Positions 8,058-15,246 of a DNA stretch of 64,000 bases are shown in pieces; the stretch's first letter is position 1; each line of letters starts with the position of its first letter. Position numbers and translations under genes: made by a program. Under the pieces are notes generated by a model that did no database searches, had not been told where the DNA came from, and worked only from the letters and a program-made list of their open reading frames with translations. Source of the DNA: an uncultured Fibrobacter sp. (GTDB lineage: Bacteria; Fibrobacterota; Fibrobacteria; Fibrobacterales; Fibrobacteraceae); the NCBI GenBank assembly GCA_934699585.1, contig CAKUWY010000001.1:248001-312000 (forward strand), in the 5' to 3' direction.

Positions 8058-8903
8058 GTGAGTATCGCACTGGAACATCTATTCGACTACGACGATTTCC
8101 GCAAGTTCATGCAGGATTATTTCGAAGAGCAGAAGAAAATGCGCTCCGTGTTTTCCCACCGTTTCTTTGCGGCAAAAGCCGGATTCAGCAGTTCCTCTTA
8201 CTGCCTGAACGTAATTCGCGGGCGATTCAACCTTACGCACAAGTCCATCGAGAAAATTTCGAAGGCTATGGACTTTGAGCCCCTGCAAAAAGAATACTTC
8301 GAGGCGCTGGTGCAATACAACCAGGCAGAGCAGGTGGACATCCGGGAGCAGGCGTGGAAACAGATTCTGCAAATCCGCAAGCAGATCGAGTTCACCCATG
8401 TCACCACCCGCGAGCAGGCTTACTTTAGCAAGTGGTACTACCCTATCATACGCGAACTCGCCGTTGACCTGGACTGGCACGAAGACTACCGCGTGCTGGC
8501 ACGGTCGCTCACGCCGCAAATAACGACAGAAGAAGCCCGCAAGGCGGTGAAGAACCTGCTGGAATGGGGACTCTTGAAAAAAGAGGGCGACCGCTACGAA
8601 CTGACTTCGCAAATGCTGGACGCCGCAGAAATTCCACCCATTGCACTCCGGCAAATCCGACACGAGTACATACAGCATGCCATAGGTGCAGTGGAATCCA
8701 TGCCCAAGGACGAACGCTTTGCCACGTTCACGACCCTTGCCATGAGCAAAAGTTCCTATGATTACGCCGTAGAAATTCTCGAGGAAGCCCGCAAAAAAAT
8801 TATAGCCCGCGCGTCCAACGACACCAACGTGGAGCGTATTTACGAAATGATGCTCGTGGCGTTCCCGATGAGCAAGATGCTCACGAAGGAGGACGAAGGA
8901 TGA
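8058..8903 (+). CDS. TIGR02147-family putative regulator
   Basis: This 281-aa protein opens with the family signature LFDYDDFRKFMQDYFEEQK, then FSHRFFAAKAGFSSSSYCLNVIRGRFNLTHKSIEKISKAM, which reads like an Xre-type helix-turn-helix, followed by the EYFEALVQYNQA block and the C-terminal DUF4423-like region (about 90-275). TIGR02147 is a paralogous family with many copies in Fibrobacter genomes; DNA binding is inferred from the N-terminal helices, not established. Its TGA overlaps the ATG of the downstream lipoprotein (ATGA), so the two are translationally coupled. The same layout recurs at 56965-59204. A palindrome at 7967-7986 upstream may be its operator. Confidence 0.85.
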   Translation: MSIALEHLFDYDDFRKFMQDYFEEQKKMRSVFSHRFFAAKAGFSSSSYCLNVIRGRFNLTHKSIEKISKAMDFEPLQKEYFEALVQYNQAEQVDIREQAWKQILQIRKQIEFTHVTTREQAYFSKWYYPIIRELAVDLDWHEDYRVLARSLTPQITTEEARKAVKNLLEWGLLKKEGDRYELTSQMLDAAEIPPIALRQIRHEYIQHAIGAVESMPKDERFATFTTLAMSKSSYDYAVEILEEARKKIIARASNDTNVERIYEMMLVAFPMSKMLTKEDEG

Positions 8904-10261
8904 ATCGTTTGATAGTTTGGCTTAGACAACCTTGCCGTGAGTGGATGGCCGTTTTTGCCGCCACCCTTGCCCTCCTCGCTTGTTCAAACAGCAACGATGT
9001 GGCTGGCGGCGTTACCGATATCGGAAATTCTGTTGCACAGGAACCAGACTCGGTTGTATTCTGCGGAACCGTAGTCAACATGCAGGGCAAAAAAATGCCC
9101 GCCGCACGGCTTGCGCTGTATTGGGACAACGGCATTGAAATTGTCGATTCCCTAGAAACCTTTGCCGATTCCAACGCACAGTTTGAACTCAAGATGCCCG
9201 CCGACGATGAACGTATCGGCAAGCAGGCCACACCAGAACTCTACCTGTACGCCGAATCGGGTGCACTTTCGGGACTTTCTCTCCCGCCAACTCAAAAGAC
9301 AGAGGAAATCCGCATCGGCACGAACAAGGCTGTCCGGGGAAGCATTTCTGGTGCAACGTCTGGATTGGTCCGTATCGGCGGAACACACCTCATGGCCGAA
9401 GTGCAGGCAGACGGATCCTTCCGTTTCGATTCGATTCCACCCGGCATACAAGAAACGTTAATTTATTCAGAAAGCGCTTCGGTGACGGGTTACATCTCGT
9501 TCTCGATACAGGACGCCGGCGACACGCTGGTACTTCCGCAACTGGAAAACTTCGGAGGACACCTTTGGAATCCTGACCTTGACCTACTCGGGGAAACCTA
9601 CGGATTCACATCTTTTCACGCCGACGATGTAAGCGAGGCCAATACCGGATGGACCGCGATAAACATCGAAATGAACGGCGACGAATATGTGTTTGACCAC
9701 AACGGAAAAATTGCAGACAGTGTAAATTATGTAGAGGGCGTAAGTGGCAATGGCGTGCTGCTTGAACCGGGCCAGTATATAGACCTGGACACCCTCAACC
9801 CAACCGGCGGAGATTTTACCCTTTCACTGTGGACAAAATGGAGCGGTCCAAACGGAGAGCACCAGGCCCTGTTCTGCCAGCGCGCCTACTGGAGCGATTC
9901 CACGTCGAGGTTCCAGTGGCATTTTGAGTCGAACACCGGTTCATTCACCGTAATGAAAAGCATGCCCAACTATCCCGAAGCCATTTTCTTCGGCGATTCA
10001 AGCAGTGTCCCTGTGGGAGAATGGGCGTTCCTCGTACTCGTTTCGAAAGATCACATGGTGAGCATGTTCGTAAACGGCAAGCCCGTAGGCAATGCGCAGG
10101 AATTTGTTCCGAATGACCTGAACCGGAGCGTTCCTTTCCGCGTGGGCGGCAACGAAATCAGGACCGAGACCTGGAATGGCGTTATCGACGGCGTAAGTAT
10201 TGAAACCCGCGCCCGCAGCCCCGAGTGGATAAGGGCAAAATACGAAAAAAGCAAGCCCTAG
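8900..10261 (+). CDS. Lipoprotein with DVAG signature and LamG-like domain, partner of TIGR02147 gene
   Basis: This 453-aa protein has a lipobox L-L-A-C (Cys28). Mature residues C-S-N-S-N-D-V-A-G-G-V-T-D-I-G-N-S share the DVAG..T...N pattern with the lipoprotein at 56965-58368. A beta-rich region follows (FCGTVVNMQGKKMPAARLAL) resembling carboxypeptidase-regulatory-like domains. From about 290 to 445 is a concanavalin/LamG-like jelly roll (YIDLDTLNPTGGDFTLSLWTKW ... WAFLVLVSKDHMVSMFVNG ... WNGVIDGVSIETRARSPEWI), a common carbohydrate- or protein-binding fold. Surface exposure is inferred. Its start overlaps the TIGR02147 stop by 4 bp. Confidence 0.8.
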   Translation: MNRLIVWLRQPCREWMAVFAATLALLACSNSNDVAGGVTDIGNSVAQEPDSVVFCGTVVNMQGKKMPAARLALYWDNGIEIVDSLETFADSNAQFELKMPADDERIGKQATPELYLYAESGALSGLSLPPTQKTEEIRIGTNKAVRGSISGATSGLVRIGGTHLMAEVQADGSFRFDSIPPGIQETLIYSESASVTGYISFSIQDAGDTLVLPQLENFGGHLWNPDLDLLGETYGFTSFHADDVSEANTGWTAINIEMNGDEYVFDHNGKIADSVNYVEGVSGNGVLLEPGQYIDLDTLNPTGGDFTLSLWTKWSGPNGEHQALFCQRAYWSDSTSRFQWHFESNTGSFTVMKSMPNYPEAIFFGDSSSVPVGEWAFLVLVSKDHMVSMFVNGKPVGNAQEFVPNDLNRSVPFRVGGNEIRTETWNGVIDGVSIETRARSPEWIRAKYEKSKP

Positions 10262-10680
10262 AAAGAACGCTTTTCGCTCCTTTTTCTATCTTTACGCCCG
10301 AAAGTTTAACGCCTAATAGCTATGAGCTATGAGGTATGAGGTCGCGCACTTCGTGTGCTTTGAGCTAAAGAATCACGCCAAAGGCGCCTGATACAAAAGC
10401 CTAGCATAGCTAGGCATCCTCATTGCTCAAAGGAAACCGAAGGTTTCCGCGCTCATGGCTCACAGCCTGGCCGAAGGCCGAGAGGTAACCCATGTTTCGT
10501 GAAGTAAAGAAAGAAGAGACCTTGCGCAAGCGCCAACTTCTTCGCCTCGGCCATGCCTAAACAAGTTTAGCCGCGGCTCTCGGCTTGCGAAGTTGTCCCA
10601 CAGACCGAAGAGCGCGTATTTTTTCCCTAGTTTTGAAACATTCATAGTCATTTTTTTCTAAATTTCCCCGCGTTAAATTT
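10262..10680. repeat. Intergenic region with array of triloop mini-hairpins
   Basis: About 430 bp with no convincing gene. It holds five perfect hairpins with 3-nt loops: 10344-10358 (GCGCAC/GTGTGC), 10376-10386 (CGCC/GGCG), 10399-10415 (GCCTAGC/GCTAGGC), 10432-10448 (GGAAACC/GGTTTCC) and 10469-10479 (GGCC/GGCC). TATGAGGTATGAGGTCG precedes them. Related arrays lie at 36530-36655 and 40935-41006. An orphan CTTTTTCTATCTT promoter-like word occurs near 10276-10288. Confidence 0.7.
10659..10664 (+). promoter_or_regulatory. -10-like hexamer TAAATT upstream of ileS
   Basis: It follows a run of seven T and lies about 31 nt before the ileS ATG. Unlike the leaderless-type starts, the leader here contains AGAGG 8 nt before ATG. 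Confidence 0.4.
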
Positions 10681-10695
10681 TTAGAGGTTATTGTA

Positions 10696-13600
10696 ATGGC
10701 TTTGTTTCGCGAAGTAGATAAAAACGAAACGTTCCCTGATGTTGAGGAGCGTATTCTCGGATTGTGGGACAAGGACGAAAGTTTCAAGAAGTCGCTTGAC
10801 AGCCGTCCGGAAACCGAACCGTACACTTTCTACGATGGCCCTCCGTTTGCAACGGGCCTTCCGCACTACGGTCACTTGCTCGCCGGTACCATCAAGGACA
10901 TCGTTCCGCGTTACTGGACCATGAAGGGCAAGAAGGTTCCGCGCGGTTTCGGTTGGGACTGCCACGGCCTTCCGATTGAATCTTTGGTGCAGAACGAACT
11001 CGGTCTCGCTGGCGTTGCCGAAATCCAGAAGCTCGGCGTCGACAAGTTCAACGAAACTTGCCGCGGCAAGGTGCTCAAGTACACGAGCGAATGGAAGAAG
11101 ACCGTTCGCCGCATGGGTCGCTGGGTCGACTTCGACAAGGGCTACAAGACCATGGACAAGAACTTCATGGAATCTGTGTGGTGGGTGTTCAAGCAGTGCT
11201 TCGACAAGGGCCTCATCTACCAGGGCTACCGCATCCAGCCGTACAGCCCGGCTCTCGCTACTCCGCTTTCGAACTTCGAAACGAACCAGGGCTATAAGGA
11301 CCGTCAGGACCCGTCCCTGACGCTCATCTTCCCGCTCAATACGGAGGTCGCCAAGTTCAAGGACACGAGCATCCTCGTGTGGACGACGACCCCGTGGACA
11401 CTTTATTCCAACTTCTGCATTGTTGTGGGCCCGGACATGGACTACAACCTTGTGGAACAGGATGGCAAGAAGTACTGGATTGCCGCAAGCCGTACCGCTG
11501 CCTACTTCAAGAACGCAAACATCGTCGATACCTGCAAGGGCTCCGAACTCGTGGGCAAGGACTACGAACCGCTTTCCCGTATCTCCGACGAATTCGTGAC
11601 GCCGGACCAGCTGTCCCGCCACTACAAGATTTACCCCGCCGACTACGTGAGTACCGAAGACGGTACTGGCGCCGTGCACACCGCTCCCTCCTTCGGTGAA
11701 GAAGACTTCCAGAAGGGTGCTGAACTCGACCTCGGCCTTTTCGACCCGCTCGATACCGAAGGCAAGTTCACGGACAAGGTCCCGATGTGGAAGGGCCTCG
11801 GTGCGAAGGAAGCCGACAAGGAAATTATCCGCTACTTCAAGGAACAGGGCCGCGTGTTCAAGCAGGACACGATTGTGCATAGCTACCCGCACTGCTGGCG
11901 TACTGGCGTTCCTCTGATTTACCGCGCCCTCAAGACTTGGTTCCTGAAGATTGATGCCCCTGTCACGAGCAAGGACGGCGTGACCAAGACCTTGAAGGAA
12001 TGGATGGTCGAGAACAACCAGACCGTGAACTGGGTTCCGGACCACATCAAGAACGGACGCTTCGGCAAGTGGCTCGAAGGCGCCCGCGACTGGAACCTTT
12101 CCCGTAACCGTTTCTGGGGTACGCCGATTCCGGTGTGGCTCTCTGACGACGGCGACATGATTGCTGTGGGTTCCATCGAAGAACTCCAGCAGCTCACCGG
12201 CGTGAAGCTCGACGACTTGCACAAGCACTTTGTGGACAAGCTTACCATCGAAAAGAACGGCAAGGTCTACCGCCGCACGCCGGAAGTTTTCGACTGCTGG
12301 TTTGAATCCGGTTCTATGCCGTATGCCAGCCGCCATTACCCGTTCGAAAACAAGGAACTCGTGGAACGCAGCTTCCCGGCAGACTTCATTGCCGAAGGCC
12401 TTGACCAGACTCGTGGTTGGTTCTACACACTGACCGTGCTTTCTAACGCCCTGTTCCAGAAACCCGCATTCAAGAACGTGATCGTGAACGGTATCATCTT
12501 GGCCGAAGACGGCTCCAAGATGAGTAAGTCCAAGCGCAACTATCCGGACCCGAACGACCTCATCGAACGCACGGGTGCCGACGCTATTCGCTTGTTCATG
12601 ATTAACTCTGCAGCTCTCAAGGCCGAAGACTTGCGCTTCAGCGAAGAAGGCGTGAAGGGCATCGTGAAGCAGGTGATGTTGCCGCTTTGGAACGCTGTTG
12701 CATTCTTTGTTTCTAACCACAACGCCGACGCCGCCAAGGGCCAGCTCAACTGGAAGCCCGGTCAGGAAGTCAAGAGCGAGAATGAACTTGACCGCTGGAT
12801 GCTTGCAACGCTGCAGGATCTCGCTGCCAAGGTCGAAGTGGAAATGAAGGCTTACCGCCTGTACAACGTGGTGCCTGCCGTGATTGCCGCGGTGGATGAC
12901 CTCACGAACTGGTACGTGCGCCGCAGCCGTCGCCGTTTCTGGAAGTCTGAAAACGATGGCGACAAGAACGCCGCCTACGCAACCATGTACAAGGTGCTCG
13001 TTGACTTCTCCAAGATTCTCGCGCCGTTCCTCCCGCTCCTCGCCGAAGAAATCTACCAGATTCTCGTTCGCGAAGTTGATGCTAATGCTCCGGTGAGCGT
13101 GCACCTCTGCGAATTCCCGAGCGCCGACAAGTCCCTCATGGACGAAAAGCTTGTGGAACGCATTGCCATGGTGCGTAGCATGGTTGAAATGGGCCGCGTA
13201 ATTCGTGCAACGAACAACGTAAAGAACCGTATGCCGATTGCAAGCATGACGGTCGTTGCTCACGGCGCCGAAGAAAAGAATGTTGCTGAAACGATGAAGG
13301 ATTTGATTCTCGAAGAACTCAACGTTCGCGAAATGAAGTTCCTCGAAGATGAGACGAAGCTCGTGCAGCTCTCCGCCAAGCCGAACTTCCTCGCCATCAA
13401 GGCGAAGGGCCCGGATTACGCGAAGAACATGAAGGTGATTTCTGCCAAGCTGAATTCGCTGACCGTCGATGAAATCAAGGCTCTGCAGAATGGCGAGACG
13501 ATCAAGTTCGACTTCGGTGAAGTCGGTGCCGACTGCTTGATGCTCAACCGCATCGTGGCCGACGGCATGGCCGTGGAAGCCAACCAGCACTTCACCGTGG

Positions 13601-13887
13601 CTCTGGACTTGAAGATTACGGACGAACTCCGCCGCGCCTGCGTGGCCCGCGAACTCGTGAACCGCATCCAGAACCGCCGTAAGGATCAGAACTACGCCAT
13701 CACCGACAAGATCGAAGTGACGCTGTTCTCTGCAAGCGAAATCTTCAAGCAGGCTGTTGCCGAAAACGAAACCTACATTGCCGGCGAAACTCAGGCCGTG
13801 AAGATTGCCTGGGCTGCCGCTGCCGATGGCCTCGAGGCCAACGACGCCGACGGAGAGGCCTTCGCTTTCACGACGGTTCGCGCATAA
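10696..13887 (+). CDS. ileS: Isoleucyl-tRNA synthetase
   Basis: This 1063-aa cytoplasmic enzyme charges tRNA-Ile with isoleucine. The class I HIGH signature appears as P-H-Y-G-H at 56-60 within YDGPPFATGLPHYGH, and K-M-S-K-S is at 608-612. Between them lies the CP1 editing domain (WTTTPWTL near 229-236). The anticodon-binding domain includes WYVRRSRRRFW. The PHYGH variant and the length above 1000 aa fit the eukaryote-like IleS2 class, many members of which are naturally mupirocin-tolerant (known of the class, not shown here). AGAGG lies 8 nt before the ATG. Codon use is strongly biased to C/G-ending codons, as expected for high expression, which also creates long spurious antisense frames. 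Confidence 0.97.
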   Translation: MALFREVDKNETFPDVEERILGLWDKDESFKKSLDSRPETEPYTFYDGPPFATGLPHYGHLLAGTIKDIVPRYWTMKGKKVPRGFGWDCHGLPIESLVQNELGLAGVAEIQKLGVDKFNETCRGKVLKYTSEWKKTVRRMGRWVDFDKGYKTMDKNFMESVWWVFKQCFDKGLIYQGYRIQPYSPALATPLSNFETNQGYKDRQDPSLTLIFPLNTEVAKFKDTSILVWTTTPWTLYSNFCIVVGPDMDYNLVEQDGKKYWIAASRTAAYFKNANIVDTCKGSELVGKDYEPLSRISDEFVTPDQLSRHYKIYPADYVSTEDGTGAVHTAPSFGEEDFQKGAELDLGLFDPLDTEGKFTDKVPMWKGLGAKEADKEIIRYFKEQGRVFKQDTIVHSYPHCWRTGVPLIYRALKTWFLKIDAPVTSKDGVTKTLKEWMVENNQTVNWVPDHIKNGRFGKWLEGARDWNLSRNRFWGTPIPVWLSDDGDMIAVGSIEELQQLTGVKLDDLHKHFVDKLTIEKNGKVYRRTPEVFDCWFESGSMPYASRHYPFENKELVERSFPADFIAEGLDQTRGWFYTLTVLSNALFQKPAFKNVIVNGIILAEDGSKMSKSKRNYPDPNDLIERTGADAIRLFMINSAALKAEDLRFSEEGVKGIVKQVMLPLWNAVAFFVSNHNADAAKGQLNWKPGQEVKSENELDRWMLATLQDLAAKVEVEMKAYRLYNVVPAVIAAVDDLTNWYVRRSRRRFWKSENDGDKNAAYATMYKVLVDFSKILAPFLPLLAEEIYQILVREVDANAPVSVHLCEFPSADKSLMDEKLVERIAMVRSMVEMGRVIRATNNVKNRMPIASMTVVAHGAEEKNVAETMKDLILEELNVREMKFLEDETKLVQLSAKPNFLAIKAKGPDYAKNMKVISAKLNSLTVDEIKALQNGETIKFDFGEVGADCLMLNRIVADGMAVEANQHFTVALDLKITDELRRACVARELVNRIQNRRKDQNYAITDKIEVTLFSASEIFKQAVAENETYIAGETQAVKIAWAAAADGLEANDADGEAFAFTTVRA

Positions 13888-13910
13888 TTGACAGGAAAAT
13901 CATCCCCGCT

Positions 13911-13937
13911 GTCATTCTGGAGCGGAGCGATAGAATC
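13911..13937. repeat. GTCATTCTGGAGCGGAGCGATAGAATC-type intergenic repeat
   Basis: The element resembles the GTCATTCTGAGCG...GAATC repeat found between genes in many bacteria. Short complementary ends ATTCT (13914-13918) and AGAAT (13932-13936). It lies between ileS and its terminator. Confidence 0.5.
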
Positions 13938-13984
13938 GTGGATCTCCTTGCCAAGGGCGTAATCGAAGAATTACGAAAAAAATA

Positions 13985-14014
13985 GACCGTAGCTCATCAC
14001 CGCTGCGGTCTTTT
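13985..14014 (+). terminator. Rho-independent terminator after ileS
   Basis: GACCGTAGC (13985-13993) pairs with GCTGCGGTC (14002-14010, one G-U) and is followed by TTTTCT. A near copy lies at 19672-19701. Confidence 0.8.
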
Positions 14015-14059
14015 CTGTACAAAAATCACTCTAAATCAGAGATTGTTAAGTTCTTTATG

Positions 14060-14257
14060 CTAGGGGTCTGAAACCCTTGTGTTGGGAATTAAAAATTTTG
14101 ATTTTTCTTCTTTCGTTAATTGCGAAATCTGGACGCATTTCTTTTTTGCATACTCAAACATCGCCCGCATATCAACGAATGCGGGTAATGTATTGATATC
14201 AATGGGCGAATAACTGTCTTTGAGGTATTCTTTATATTTCTTCGTCAGTCCAGTCAT
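14060..14257 (-). CDS. Small protein overlapping GNAT-like gene, unknown function
   Basis: This 65-aa basic protein is rich in Lys, Tyr and Asp, with a helix-forming core (LPAFVDMRAMFEYAKKKCVQISQLTKEEKSKF). It begins inside the last 26 bp of the 14232-14786 gene in another frame, so translation is probably coupled. AT-rich like its partner and unlike the flanking genes, suggesting a transferred two-gene unit. The small acidic/basic partner beside a GNAT-like protein recalls toxin-antitoxin architecture, but nothing in sequence proves this. Confidence 0.5.
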   Translation of the reverse strand: MTGLTKKYKEYLKDSYSPIDINTLPAFVDMRAMFEYAKKKCVQISQLTKEEKSKFLIPNTRVSDP

Positions 14258-14786
14258 AAGTATATACCTCCATAATATTTTTCATCTGCTCACTGAAAAT
14301 TCCAAAATGAAATTGGTGTAGCATGCAGATTGGAACCGCGCCCAATTTTTCGACGTAATGACCAAGCAGCTTTTCACTTGCTGCAAACCCAAATACATCT
14401 CCATTGTATCCATAATCTTCCGATTTTTTCCCTGCTATGGCAAATAAATGACCACCTACGCCAGAATACTTAATGTTCTCAGTTAGCAGTTTGTTGTTTT
14501 GCGGGGCGGAGCACATCCACTGGATGTAGATTGCCTTAGCGTCAGAATTGTTTTGTAGAGAAACCAGCCCTTGAATATCTACGGTTCCCTTAACAACAAG
14601 AGCGTAGATTTCAGAATTTTTTGCCAAAGCTCCCCAATTTACATACCAACCATTTTGCTTGTTATATTTTGAAAGAAAGGATGACCGACGAATGCGTACG
14701 ACCTCGGTATCCACAAGCTCACCTGTGGAATTGTCCTTGAGACAAGGGGTAAAATCATCAATATGTACAGAAATAAATCCAGCCAT
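14232..14786 (-). CDS. GNAT-like protein of unknown substrate
   Basis: This 184-aa protein starts MAGFISVHIDDFTPCLKD. The pattern of strands IYALVVKGTVDIQGLVSLQ, KAIYIQWMCSAPQNN, then GVGGHLFAIAGKKSEDYGYNGDVFGFAASEKLLGHYVEKLGA, resembles the GNAT core with a G-x-G-x-x-L acetyl-CoA turn (GVGGHLF). The start at 14786 is preferred because GAGGTGAT lies directly before it and TATATT lies 14 nt upstream; an ATG 10 codons earlier (14816) is possible. AT-rich compared with neighbours. Coupled to the 65-aa gene downstream. Confidence 0.6.
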   Translation of the reverse strand: MAGFISVHIDDFTPCLKDNSTGELVDTEVVRIRRSSFLSKYNKQNGWYVNWGALAKNSEIYALVVKGTVDIQGLVSLQNNSDAKAIYIQWMCSAPQNNKLLTENIKYSGVGGHLFAIAGKKSEDYGYNGDVFGFAASEKLLGHYVEKLGAVPICMLHQFHFGIFSEQMKNIMEVYTYDWTDEEI

Positions 14787-14816
14787 ATCACCTCTTGTAC
14801 AATATAGATTTTTCAT

Positions 14817-15246
14817 TGTTATTTAGCAATCGATTTAATCGGCTTAACCTTGTGCATTACAACTTGGAATACCCTTTTTCTTTATAAAATAGCGAGCGTC
14901 GCCGTTTCCGTCACAAAACCGGTCTCTTTTGTAAACATTTCATGCGGTTTCGCGGAATTTTAGGTTATATTTAGGGTGTATATGTCGAACGTAAACTACA
15001 TAAACCGGCGCTTTCTTTCGAAAGCCGGGACCGTTTTCGTTTGCCGCGGGGGGCATCTCCCGTCGGCCCGTAAACGCGTTGCGTTACCCCCCCCCGTGTA
15101 AACTTTTCTATACACGATGTGGGCGATTTCGCCCTTGCGGATTCGCGGCACCCAGTCCAAACTTTTGCGGACAGCCTCCGCAACATGTTCACGCCTGCAC
15201 TTTTGCACGGCGCGCCTTGTCGCATTTATAAATCGAGGACAACACC
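14817..15246. other. 430-bp region before FISUMP lipoprotein, no gene seen
   Basis: Composition shifts abruptly from AT-rich (14817-14990) to GC-rich (15000-15240). It contains a hairpin CCGGC...GCCGG (about 15004-15028) and a run of nine C at 15087-15095. No coding frame with a plausible start and codon use was found. The lipoprotein start at 15247 has GAGG 8 nt upstream. Confidence 0.5.

Noticed and set aside
10681..13590. 969-aa open frame antisense to ileS
   Set aside because: It mirrors the ileS codon bias, has a composition rich in His/Val/Arg without domains, and ileS has all catalytic motifs.
15087..15095. C9 tract as a phase-variable switch for the FISUMP lipoprotein
   Set aside because: It lies about 150 bp upstream of the start codon and no coding frame crosses it.
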